Shown here piece by piece: positions 1 to 10,651 of a stretch of 64,000 bases of DNA (the stretch's first letter is position 1; every line of letters begins with the position of its first letter). The notes below the pieces were generated by a model that ran no database searches, was not told the DNA's origin, and worked only from the letters and a program-made list of their open reading frames with translations. The position numbers and the translations under genes are program-made. This DNA comes from Malania oleifera (Eukaryota; Streptophyta; Magnoliopsida; Santalales; Ximeniaceae): NCBI RefSeq assembly GCF_029873635.1, contig NC_080422.1, forward strand, positions 59,121,889-59,185,888. The letters are read 5' to 3'.

Positions 1-1560
1 CATCAGTCATTTGTATTTATAAACTCAAGTAGTATATCTTCTTTTTGAACACGATCTCTTAGAAAATGGTGTCTTATGTCAATGTGTTTAGTTCTTGAGT
101 GTGATATTGGATTTTTAGAGATATTTATTGCACTTGTGTTATCACACTTAATTGCTATGGTTGAATATTCTAGATTATAGTCCTTTAATTGTTGTTTCAT
201 ATACAAGGTTTGTGCACAGCAACTATTGGCTGCCACATACTCAGCTTTAGTGGTGGATAAGGCTACAAAGTTTTGTTTCTTAGAAAACCAAAATACTAGG
301 GATTGTCCTAGAAAGTGACAAGTCCCACTTGTACTTTTTCTATCAATCTTACAACCTACATAATCAGCATCCGAATAACTAATCATTTCAAATTCGGTGT
401 CCTTAGGATACCAAATCCCTAAATCAATTGTATCCATTAAGTACCTTAGGATTCTTTTCACAACTATTTGATGTGATTCTATAGGCGCTGATTGAAACTG
501 TGCACACATGCATACACTAAACATTATATCCGACCTACTAGCTATTAGGTATAACAAATTTCCTATCATGCCTCTATAATATTTCATATCTATTGGTTTC
601 CCTTTTTCATCTTTATCGAGGCTTATGGAAGTACTCATGGAGGTACCTATTGGCTTACTACTTTCCAAGTCGAATTTCTTAAGCATATCTTATATATATT
701 TGGATTGATTTATAAAAGTTCCATTCTTTGTTTATTTGATTTGTAATCCTAGGAAGTATTTCAATTCTCCCATCATGCTCATTTTAAATTCCTCTTGCAT
801 ACATTTAGCAAATTCCTTACATAGATCATCATTAGTTGTACCAAATATGATGTCATCTACATAAATTTGAATTATAAGCATGTCATCCTTCTTAGTTTGA
901 TAAATAAGGTACTATCAACCTTTCCTCTAGAAAACCCATTTTCTAGTAAGAATCCACTAAGTCTTTCATACCAAGCCCTAGGGTCTTGTTTCAAACCATA
1001 TAAAGCCTTAGTTAACTTGTACACATAATCAAGTTTTTGAATGTCCTCAAAGCCCGGTAGTTGTGCTACATATAGCTCTTTATTTATAAAATAATTTTAA
1101 AAAGCACTTTTTACATCCATTTGATACAATTTGAATTCCTTATGAGATGCACAAGCTAAAAGAATTCTTATTGCTTCCATTCTAGCTACGGGAGCGAATG
1201 TCTCATCATAATCTATTCCTTCTTCTTGGTTGTATCCTTGAGCTATGAGTGTAGTTTTATTTCTTACCAAAATTCCATTTTCATTCTTTTTATTTCTAAA
1301 TACCCACTTAGTTCCAATGATTGAATGGTTATCTGGTTTGGAAACTAATTTCCATACTTTATTTCTTTCAAATTGATTTAATTCTTCTTGCATGACTATT
1401 ATCCATGAGTATTCAGTTAGAGCTTCTTCAACAATCTCTGCTTCATCTTGAGATAAGAAAGCATAATGATTACATAGATTTTTCATAGAAGATCTTGTAG
1501 TTATACCTCATGATGGTTCTCCTTTTATTTGATCTTTCTGATGATTTCTTACATATTTCC
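1..1560 (-). pseudogene. pol: RT and RNase H of copia element G
   Basis: The reverse transcriptase would copy element RNA into cDNA in virus-like particles, and RNase H would remove the RNA strand. The N-terminal RT block lies at 1097-1486 and includes GTKWVFRNK and [12 protein letters not shown]. The catalytic box YVDD is at about 852-863. The RT connection and RNase H run from 686 to the window edge, with the block SRSDIMFSVCMCAQFQ, the RNase H start SYSDADYVGCKIDRKSTSG, and the late block SHSRTKHIDIRHHFLRD. A stop directly after the QMDVKSAF block and frame changes between 690 and 1090 break it. The RNase H frame is open to the edge. Family assignment is firm; function is lost. Confidence 0.9.
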
Positions 1561-1699
1561 ATTATTTAGGTAATTTAGTATTTTCAACAGCATCATTATT
1601 TGATTTTACTTCATTTTCTTCTTCTTTTACTTCTACTACGTCTAAGTCTTTTGGTTTTTGAGTAGTTTGAACTTCTTCACCTTTTATTGATTTATTGAA

Positions 1700-2560
1700 T
1701 GGATTTTCTTAGTCAAATGTTACATGAATTGATACCAAGATTCTAAGGGTTCTTTTATTGTATGTTCCAAAAGTTTTGCTCTTTAATGCATACCCTAAGA
1801 ATATACCTTCATCATATTTTGCAACAAATTTACCTAAATCATCTTTATCATTTAATACAAAACATTTGCATCCAAAAACATGGAAGTAAGAAATTTTAGG
1901 CGTTTTACCTTTCCAAAGTTCATAAGGAGTTTTATTTAAACTTGATCTTATTGAAACTCTATTTATCACATAGCATGCGGTATTTACTACTTTAACCCAA
2001 AAGTATTTTGGTAGATTATGTTCATTTAGAATTGTTTTTGTCATTTCTTGAAGAGTTCTAATTCTTTCTTTAAACAACTCCATTTTGTTGTGGAGTACTA
2101 GGAGCTGAAAAATTATGATTAATTCCATATTCATTGCAAAATTTTTCAACTTCTTTGTTGTTGAATTCTCTTCCTTGGTCACTCCTTATATTTGAAACAC
2201 TATATCCTTTTTCATTTTTATGTTTCTTACATAAATTTGTTAACATGTTACAAGCTTCATCCTTGGAGGCTAAAAATAATACCCTAGAGTAGTTATCAAC
2301 TATGACAAAGTCATATTGCTTACTAACTATGCTTTAAGTTCTAGTAGGACCAAAAAAATCTAAATGAACAAGTTCTAAGGGTCTACTAGTAGAGATATGT
2401 TTTTCCTTTTTAAAACTTGTTTTAATTTTCTTTCCAGGTTGGCAAGCATCACAAATTTTATCTTTTATGAATTTTGCATTTGGTAAACCTTTGACGAACT
2501 TCTTTCTAGATAAGTTTGATAATAGATCCATGCTTCCATGTCTTAGTATTCTATGTCAAA
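1700..2560 (-). pseudogene. pol: Integrase of copia element G
   Basis: The integrase would join element cDNA to chromosomal DNA. A zinc-binding N-terminal part (CDACQPGKK near 2455-2431) leads into the catalytic core start HLDFFGP, which holds the first Asp. The C-terminal part at 1709-2182 has the copia markers NKTPYELWKGK, HVFGCKCFVL and DEGIFLGYA. Around 2085-2130 the frame shifts, so the Glu-containing catalytic motif is not read in the long downstream frame. A stop also lies near 2335 just after the first catalytic block. The neighbours are protease to the right and RT to the left, as expected for copia. Confidence 0.85.
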
Positions 2561-2965
2561 GCCAACTAGCTTCATTCATGGCAGCTAAGCAAGTTACATC
2601 TTAAGAGATTAAGCTTTCAAGGTTTATACAATATACATTATTGATTCTATAAGCTGTAATTAACACTTCATGTTTTCTTGGGTTTTGAACTATGCACTTA
2701 TCTTGTTTAAAGATTATGTCAAACCCTTTATCACTAAGTTGACTTATACTTAAAAGGTTATGCTTTAATCCATCTACTAACAAAACATCATCAAATGTAA
2801 GGGAGGGTTCTTTACCTATTTTACCAATCTCGATGATTTTAACTTTAGCGTTGTCACCGAAGGTCACATACCCTCCATCTTTTTGAGCTAAGGTGGTGAA
2901 CTTTGTTCTATCCCTGGTCATATGTCTTGAACACCCGCTGTTTGAGTACTATTTTTCTTTTGATG
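2561..2965 (-). pseudogene. pol: Protease and GAG-pre-integrase region of copia element G
   Basis: The aspartic protease would cut the Gag-Pol polyprotein. The frame at 2601-2921 has the conserved blocks GGYVTFGDNAK, DVLLVDGLKHNLLSISQLSD and NNVYCINLESL. Just upstream, at about 2925-2950, the active-site turn reads NSGCSRHM rather than the usual DSGCSRHM, so the catalytic Asp appears replaced by Asn. A stop codon lies immediately N-terminal of it. These are signs of an inactive copy. Confidence 0.85.
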
Positions 2966-4081
2966 GAGTGGTCCTAAAGCATACCTACAAGGAAGGATTT
3001 ACAATGTTATTTTTGGAACCCAAACCTCCTTAATTCCTTTTAAGTCATATCTATTTTTAGCGTTCACTTTCCATTCCTTTTTTATTTTGAGATACTTCTT
3101 TTTAAGTGGACAATTAAAATTTATGTGTCCCTTATTTCTACACAAGTAGCAAGTAGTGTTTTCATGTATATTTGTAGAGAATGTACTTACATAGTATTTT
3201 GCTTCTTTTACAAAATATCCAATAAATAAGTTTTTCTTCTTTTTGTTTTCAATTCCATTGTAACCAATTCCTTCTTTGTTAATAATCATCCTTTGTTGTC
3301 CAACCATCATTTCAAAATTATCTTTTCCTCTAGTAAAGTTGTAAATGATTTTATCTTTATCTTCAATTTTACTTTTAAGATCACTTATTTTTAGGTCTTT
3401 CTTGATTTCTCCATTTACTTGTAGTTTTACTAACTCTTGAGACATGTTGTTAAATATCTTCATTAGATCATCAATATGAGATTCTTTTTCTTTTTCAGCT
3501 ATTTTAGAACTTTCTACTTGATTCTTAAGATTTTCATTTTGTTATTTCAAGACTATGTTCCTTTTAAACACTTTAATGAACCTATTGTGTAAGGTGAATA
3601 ATTCAACTTGGATTTCCTTGTATGAAGGCATACTATCACATGAATGATTACAAGACTCTCCACTAGATTCTTCCGATGAACTATAGTAAGAGTTTACCTC
3701 AGCATTGTGTGCCATAAAGCACATGTTGGCAACTTCTTGTTCACTTGATTCATTCTCCGATTCGTTTGAGCTTGAATTGTCCCATGTAGCTTTCATTGCC
3801 TTATTTTCCTTCTTCTTGTCTTTCTTCAGCCATGGACAATCAAGTTTAATGTGTTTGACCTTCTTACAGTTATAACATGTAGATGGTTCATTGTTAGTTT
3901 CCTTTGCGTCTGTTTCTCCTTTGTTAGTTTTTGACCCTTTAAACTTCTGAGGGAATTTCCTATTCTTTCTGAAAAAATTTCCAAGTCTTTTAGTGATAAC
4001 GGCTAGATCTTCATCATCTAATTCATTATCTTCATCTTCATCACTAGAACTTTCTTTGCCAGCCTTAAGGGCTATTGCTTT
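2966..4081 (-). pseudogene. gag: C-terminal gag of copia element G, with two CCHC knuckles
   Basis: Nucleocapsid half of Gag, which would bind element RNA. A first CCHC knuckle (CX2CX4HX4C, starting CYNCKK) lies at about 3838-3881, followed by a lysine-rich stretch. A Ser/Glu-rich acidic region lies at 3620-3796. A Lys/Glu-rich, probably coiled-coil segment follows at 3300-3540. A second intact CCHC knuckle (starting CYLCRNKGH) lies at about 3113-3155, ahead of a basic tail. Stops separate the pieces near 3464-3541 and 3797. The N-terminal capsid-like domain is missing because the LTR of element A begins at 4082. Confidence 0.85.
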
Positions 4082-5803
4082 TTTTTGCCTAACAAAGCTT
4101 ACAATTCTTATTTTGATGATAATAAATCAAGATAAGTTTGATATGGTTTTCAAGTTGAACTATTTCAGGAAGCAGGTAAAGCTCAAGTATTTCAAAGCCA
4201 AACTCAAGGGTTAACAAAGCTTATGATGGGCACATTATATAAAAGCTTGAAGAATGAAAGTTGATTGAAAGCTCAAAGATGATATATGATCAAGGAAAGA
4301 TTTCAAAGCAAGGATTTACATGAGGTTCAAAAGTTTAGAGTTTTAATGATGTATCTATGTAAATACTTTATATAAACATCAATATAAATTGAATTAAAGC
4401 TCTTACAAATAAAAAGAAACTAAGAAACAAATTTTTGAAAGACCTTAAAATATGTTTTCTAAATCAAAATGATAAAGGTCACAAGTGAGGAAAGAAGTTT
4501 TCAAAGTGAAAAACAATTTTCTAAGAGCCAGGCGACTGCCAATACAGGCAGTAGACTGCCAAGTTAAAAGAATTAAAAACCGGGAGCCAATAGAGTCCTA
4601 GGCTGTCGCCTGAGACCTGTCAGGCACCTGGGTGGTCAAGTCAGGCTCCTGCTTGTGCCTTAGCAAGCGACTGCCACTCGAACAAGATTTTAAAAAAACT
4701 CAACGGGAATTTTTTTTTTTTTTTAAATGGTTTTCTTGGGCTCTACTTTTTTTGGAAACTTGATGTTTACTCCAAGAAAACTTGGGGGGCAAGGAATTAT
4801 CTTTTAAACATCTATAAATAGCCCTAAGTATAATGATTTTAAACACCAAGAAATTTTCTAGCAATCAAAAACTCTCAAAGCTCTAAATCTCTGTTGTGCT
4901 CATCTTGCTTTCACTACTGAATTGCTACTGATCCTAACTTCGAATTTAAGTCTTCAAATTGTGAATCTTTCAATACACGGAAGATAAATTAACTTATCTA
5001 AATTCAATTGAGTTTCAATCTCTTTATATTGAATTACATTGAAGTATATTTTTGTTGAATATTGTACTAACTAGCTCTATTTTGAGAGTGTCACTTGTAC
5101 ACAAATTTCTTTCTACTTATTTCTTGTTTCTAAACGATTCAAGGTTGTTGGATCATTGTGCCAAGTGAGGGGATATCATTTGAGGAGGCGGGCTCTAGCC
5201 TAGTCGAAGGAGTGTTGTAAGCAGTGTTGTTCTGCCCGACAAAGGAACTGACTTAATGAATCCTCTAGTGGTTTGCCAAAGGCGAGGATGTAGGCTGAGT
5301 ATAAGCCAAACCTCGTAAAACTTTGTGTTCTTCTTTCTCTTCCCTACTCTTTATTTTTCAGCATACTTTACAAACTGCATGGATGCTTTAAAATTTATGA
5401 ATTCTAAGTGTTTGGGTATTAAATAGACTGGAAGATAATTTGTTTTGGTTTGATCAGCATTGATTGCAGAAACCGAAAGGGAATACATTGGTTGATAATC
5501 CTAAACCTATTAAACTGAAGGTTTATTTAAAAACTGAACCTTGGAAAGAAGGGTGATTGTGAATTGCAACACAGGGCTTACACAAATCCAACAAGCATTG
5601 CATATTACTACAAGGCTATTATCACAAGAATCAAGTGCTTGGTTATTTTGTATTGATTATGGTTGATTAGGATTGATTATTTTACAGGTACTTTGTGATT
5701 GTGTTTGGGTTGTGTTTATTGTTGTAATACAAAAGTTTTAAAAAGAACATAAATTTTTTTTAACCCAATTCACCCCCCTCTTGGGAACAATATCCTATTT
5801 TCA
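4082..5803 (+). repeat. 5' LTR of element A
   Basis: The start is a worn form of TGTTGGCCTAAC, followed by a stretch with TTTTGATGATAA that is shared with the 3' LTR, solo LTR F and the micro-insertion at 21001. The end is CCTATTTTCA directly before the primer site. U3 carries repeats of a GGCGACTGCC-like motif at about 4525-4680. A TATA box TATAAATA is at 4813-4820. U5 has the family landmark around GGCGAGGATGTAGGC, and CACCCCCCTCTTGGGA near the end. Confidence 0.85.
4813..4820 (+). promoter_or_regulatory. TATA box of element A 5' LTR
   Basis: TATAAATA lies about 130 bp downstream of the GGCGACTGCC-like motif cluster. A transcript-like leader rich in CTCTCAAAGCTC follows. It is the expected RNA polymerase II promoter for the full-length element RNA. 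Confidence 0.6.
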
Positions 5804-5818
5804 ATTGGTATCAAAGAC
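5804..5818 (+). other. Primer binding site of element A
   Basis: ATTGGTATCAAAGAC directly follows the LTR end. It matches, with a few changes, the usual plant copia site TGGTATCAGAGC, complementary to the 3' end of initiator methionine tRNA. Confidence 0.75.
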
Positions 5819-5858
5819 TAGTTATAGTAAATCTTAACAAGAAGCTATAAAAAATCGA

Positions 5859-7590
5859 ATGACACACATAGGTGTAGCTTCCTTTGGAAAGAGCAAATCC
5901 TCAACCCGACCACCAATCTTTTGTGGACATAAGTATACCTTTTAGAAAAAATGAACGCAAATCTATCTTTAACTTATGGATTGGAAAGCCTGGGAAGTTG
6001 TCATGGATAGAGATCTAATTCCTATCAAAATAGTGGATGGAAAAAAAAATTCCTAAAGAGTAAAAAGACATGACCGATATAGATTACAAAATGCTACAAA
6101 TAAATTTAAGTGCCATAAATGCCTTGTATTGTGCTCTAGATGCAAATGAATTTAATAAAGTCATGGCCTACAAAACGGCCAAAGAAATTTGGGACAAGTT
6201 AGAAGTAACTTATGGAGGAACCGAAGATGTTAGAGATAATAGGATAGACATGCTAACCAGTGAGTATGAAGCTTTCAAAATGAATCTGGATGAAACAACC
6301 ACTAGTATGTATACTAGATTTACTCACATAATAGATTCTCTAAGTGCCTTAGGAAAGACTTACACCACCTATGAAATGATTCGGAAAATACTAAAAGGCC
6401 TTCCCTCTATATGGGAACCAAAGGCCACTACAATAACAGAAGGTAGGAATCTTAAGACTACCTCACTAGATGAACTTATAGGTTTACTACTCACTTATGA
6501 AATAACATTAAAATAAAGAAACCCTAAAACTAAGCATAAGAAGTCTATTGCCTTAAAAGCAGCTAGTGAAAGCTCAAGTGAAGATCAAAGTGAATCAAGT
6601 GATCTAGACCTCGATGAATTAGCATTCATCACTGAAAGACTTGGCATGTTCTATAGGAGAAATAAAAAGTTCCCTAGGAAGTTTAGTAAAAAGAAATTTG
6701 AAAAAAAGAGGAAACAAGCAGAAAAGAAAACAAAAGTAAAAATGACCCTCCTACATGTTATCATTGCAAGAAACCAAGATACATCAAGCCGGACAGCCAT
6801 TTACTCGAGAAGGATAAAATGAAGAAGAATGAAGCCAGGAAAGCTACATGGGATGATTCAAGCTTAAGCAAAACGGAGAATGAGTCAAGTGGACAAGAGA
6901 TAGCTAATATGTGCTTCATGGAAAATGAGGAAGAGGTAAATTCTTACTACTCCTTATAAATGGAATCTAGTAACGAATATTGTGATGAATCTTGCGATAG
7001 CATGCCCTCCTATAAAGAACTACAAGCTGAGTTATTTGCCTTACATAAAAGGTTTATCAAAGTCTCCAAAAGAAACATAACCTTAAAATAAAAAAAAATG
7101 AAAAACTAATCAAACAAATTGAATTTTCTAAATCCATTGAAAAGGAAAAAGAATCTCATATTGAAAAGTTAGAAGAGAAAATAAAAGGCATGACTCAAGG
7201 AATAGTCAAAATACAAGTGGATGATCAAAATAAGAAGGAGTTAGAAATAATTGAACTTAAGAAGTCAATGAGGATAAAGAGAAAATCATTTATAACATTA
7301 CCAAATGTCGAGAAAATTTTGAAAAGATGATTGAACAACAAAGATTGCATGGAAATAGAGAAGGAAACATATATAATGGAAAAAAAAAAATAAAAGAAGT
7401 AAGAAGTTATGCAAGCACATCTTCATATAATATTTATCAACATACTATGTGCTTCTTATGTAAGAAAAAGGGACAAATAAAATTTGATTGTCCATTTAAA
7501 AGAAAGAATGGGAAAATCAAGGAAGTTTAGAAAATTAAAGAAAACAAATCTAAACTAAAGAAACCTAAGAAAGTTTGGCTACCTAAGAGT
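5859..7590 (+). pseudogene. gag: gag of copia element A
   Basis: Capsid/nucleocapsid polyprotein. The first ATG after the primer site, at 5859, fits the family start. Two stops follow within about 100 bases. The capsid-like core is open at 6070-6516 (YKMLQINLSAINALYCALD, then IRKILKGLPSIWEPKATTI) and ends in a TAA where relatives have Glu. The first CCHC knuckle region at about 6755-6800 is degraded. A Lys/Glu-rich helical segment spans 7080-7330. The second knuckle (CFLCKKKGQIKFDC, 7450-7491) has Gln in place of the zinc-binding His. It was originally one ORF running into protease, and is now inactive. Confidence 0.85.
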
Positions 7591-7599
7591 AACGTATTG

Positions 7600-7907
7600 A
7601 ACCCTTCTTTTAGGTCTGCCTTAGGACAACCTCATCTAAAGACAAATGTTACTTGGACAATGGGTGCTCTAGACACACAACTAGGGATAAATCCAAGTTC
7701 ACCTCATTAAGGCTAAACGATGGTGGATATGTTACATTCGGAGACAATGCCAAAGGAAAAATCATTTGGATCGGTAAGATAGGTAAAGAATCTTCCCTCA
7801 CCATTTATGATGTGTTATTGGTAGATGGATTAAAACATAACCTATTTAGCATAATTCAGTTAAGTGACAAAGGATTTGATGTAATATTTAAGCAAGCCCT
7901 TAGAGCT
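7600..7907 (+). pseudogene. pol: Protease of copia element A, joined to integrase by a deletion
   Basis: Aspartic protease remnant. The active-site turn reads DNGCSRHTT at about 7656-7682, with Asn in place of the Ser of DSG. The blocks GGYVTFGDNAKGK and DVLLVDGLKHNLFSI follow in the same frame. At about 7893 the sequence jumps from the FKQ that follows the protease straight into integrase sequence equivalent to PLELI. The GAG-pre-integrase domain and the integrase zinc finger are therefore deleted. Confidence 0.85.
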
Positions 7908-8558
7908 TATTCACTTAGACTTATTTTGTCCCACCAGGACTTAAAGTATAGGAGGAAAGCATTGTGCTTTCATCATTGTTGATGACTACTCCAGGTTTAT
8001 CTTGGTGCTCTTCCTAACCTCAAAAGATGAAGCATGCAGTACATTAATAAACTTGTGTAAAAGACTCAAAATGAAAAGGGTTAGTGATCAAGGAAGAGAA
8101 TTTAATAATAAAGATGTTAAAAAAATTTGCAATTAACATGGAATTAGACATAACTTTTAGCACCTAGAACTCCACAATAAAATGGAGTTGTTGAAAGAAA
8201 GAATAGAACCCTTCAATAAATGGGTAGGACAATGTTAAATGAAAACAAACTACCTAAGTACTTTTGGGTTGCAATGGTTAAAGCTACATGTTATGTAATA
8301 AATAGAGTGATCATTAGATCAAGCCTAAATAGAACTCCTTATGAATTATGGAAAGGAAGAAAACCTAACATAACTTACTTTCATGTTTTTTGATGTAAGT
8401 GCTTTGTACTTAATGACAAAGATGACTTCGGAAAATTTGATGCTAAGTTAGATGAAGGTATCTTTCTAGGATATGCAGCAAATAGTAATGCTTTTAGAAT
8501 CTAAAATAAGATAACACTAACAATTATTGAATCAATCCATGTAACCTTTAATGAATCT
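7894..8558 (+). pseudogene. pol: Integrase of copia element A, left part
   Basis: Integrase catalytic core, broken in several frames. It shows an equivalent of LIHLDLFGP at 7900-7930, VDDYSRFI at 7975-8000, DQGREFNNKD at 8080-8110, and NGVVERKNRT at about 8180-8210. The codon before that last motif is TAA in place of Gln. The C-terminal markers NRTPYELWKGRKPNI and DEGIFLGYA follow, then the end-of-integrase linker up to 8558. There the gypsy solo LTR enters; the linker resumes at 10652. Confidence 0.85.
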
Positions 8559-10287
8559 TGTAACGACCTACCAATTTTACCATAATAATTTTTCTTTTTT
8601 CCTCACATACATAAATATCATTCTTAATAATATACCTGATACCAAAATAGCAAAATCAACCTGAACTCGTGATTGCTGAGAATGCACTTGTTATACACAA
8701 CAGACACCTAAGCAGTGGAAAACATAGATTACATTCACAACAAACAGTACCGGAGTTTTACCACAATCCATAACATTTTTGTCAATAACAATATACAACC
8801 TCCAAAAGATAGGATCATAATCCAAAAACCGTCTGACCCTAACTTAGTAACTCACCCTCTTATCGACGTAGTAAGAACTGCCTCTACTGACGCGGAGCTT
8901 GGTTTGCTTGTCTGTCTGGATTCCCTGAAATGTTTTGTAAGTTGGGGTGAGACACCTCTTACTAAGGGAAATAAACTATTATTAGTTGTGTGGTGGTAAG
9001 AGTATATTCATACTATAATAGATAAACAATACATAACACATGTATGGATAAAATCTCATGATATAATACTGGGTAAAACATACATAATCACGATCATGTT
9101 AAATCATATGAATTTCAGTTATTATAAAATCATCTCCTATAACTGATAATACTGAAATATTACCGAGGATGGATAGCTAACTGATGTAATGTATTACCCC
9201 CCATAAATGGGTTGTGCAGCTTGAAGGCGGGACCTGACAATGGCTGGCCAACCACTACCAAGTCAAATATGTCTGTAAGTACAATGGGCCCACCCCACCC
9301 TGGTTCGGGATACCAGGGGGACGTTTACAACACTACACTGAAGCCGCATCGACTATCCATCTTCCATGCTCTCTGCTGGCAAGTTTGGTAGCACTAATCT
9401 GAACTAAACTAAATAGCTACGGTACTGAGCCTTGAATACTAATCTAAGCTAAACCATCCGGGTTCTGATAACATATAGTATTTTTACATATACTGATTTA
9501 ACATGAAACTAGATTGATATCATTTTTTTAAATTCTGGCATATCATACATAATCACGACCTTGCGTCGAATAACATACATAATTACGGCCTTGTACCGGT
9601 TATCAATCACGACCTTGTGCCAAGCATATTATAACATACTAAACTAAAATTTGTACTACTTATCATAAAATTCTAAAACCATATTGTTCTGTATTATTTA
9701 TGGTTTTCTTGAAAACAGTTGTAACCATGCTTTTACTGAAAAAGCTAACATAACACAATATTCGTAAAAGATACTCATGTCACCCTGATTTAAATAACAT
9801 TAAAACTGAATACCTAAGTTGAATATATTTCTAATTAAACATTTTAAAACCATTTTCCTATTCAATAACAGTATTCCCAAATATTCTAATATAACACACA
9901 TAATTATTGTAAATACATGTTTAAAAATAATAAATTTTCATAAAAATAAACTGACTTAATTTAGCCCCTTACCTAGCTACTGAAAAGTCCACAAATTTAA
10001 CTAAATTTACTCCTATGGCGCTCAACACCTGAAATCAACATTTTCCCAACAAATCCTAGTATTATTTCACCTAACACATTTCCTTTAGTCCAGAAATACC
10101 AAATATTTTATAAAACTTAAAATAATCAACTTACTCCAATTTGGGATGGTGCTCGAGTTGGCCCAACCAACGATCTACTCCAGCAGATATGAAGAGAATC
10201 TTCCCAATAGTAGCGTGGCGGCTTTAGATCATCGAACCAGCGAAGAACTAAGCCTAAAATCTAGAGAAAATGTAGGGAGGATGGGTT

Positions 10288-10325
<38 letters not shown>

Positions 10326-10646
10326 TCTTCATGTTTCTCTCGCAGAAAATGATTTTTTTGGCCTTTTATAGAGTGCCAGTCCACGTAGCCTCATCGACGA
10401 GCCACGTCACCTCGTCAACAAGTCCAAGAAGAAGTTTTGTCAAAGAACACTTACCCCTTGTCAACGAAATTTAGGCCCTAAAACCACCGTCTCGGTAACT
10501 TCTCATCGATGAGACACGCGTCCACATCGAAGATCCCAAGAAGTCTGTTCATCGACAAATGCAAACCCTACTGAATTCCCCCTTTAAAATTTCCTTTCTT
10601 TCCTCTCCTTTATTATTTAAGTGATATAATTCACCGGGTTTATACA
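8559..10646 (-). mobile_element. Ty3/gypsy solo LTR inserted in element A
   Basis: A 2,088-bp unit beginning TGTAACGACC and ending TTTATACA (plus strand), flanked by AATCT (8554-8558) and AAACT (10647-10651), a one-mismatch 5-bp target duplication. It is related in reverse orientation to the 5' LTR of element D: both have TCATCGATGAG-like repeats, a TATA box, a pyrimidine-rich run and the segment around TGGAGTAGATC. No internal sequence is present, so it is a solo LTR left by recombination. A TATA-like box (CTTTTATA, 10363-10370) sits beside an AG microsatellite. An open frame at 8715-8999 has no recognisable domain. Confidence 0.85.
10289..10322. repeat. (AG)n microsatellite in the solo LTR
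   Basis: About 17 uninterrupted AG units. On the minus (element) strand this is a CT run downstream of the TATA box, so it would lie in the transcribed leader. Element D's LTR has a related CT-rich run at about 38810-38860. Confidence 0.9.
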
Positions 10647-10651
10647 AAACT

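Larger units (their letters stand above)
1..4081 (-). mobile_element. Ty1/copia element G, partial (both ends missing)
   Basis: Minus-strand copia element whose 3' end (end of RNase H and the 3' LTR) lies left of the window. Its right side is cut inside gag at 4081 by the start of element A's LTR. Read on the minus strand, the order is gag, protease, GAG-pre-integrase, integrase, RT, RNase H, the copia order. All coding parts are broken by stops or frameshifts. The N-terminal half of gag, the primer site and the 5' LTR should lie right of the insertion, but they are not found after A's 3' LTR at 16507, so they were lost. Confidence 0.9.

Noticed and set aside
8715-8999. 94-residue plus-strand frame in the gypsy solo LTR
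   Set aside because: It lies wholly within an LTR, runs against the LTR orientation and has no recognisable domain; chance frame.
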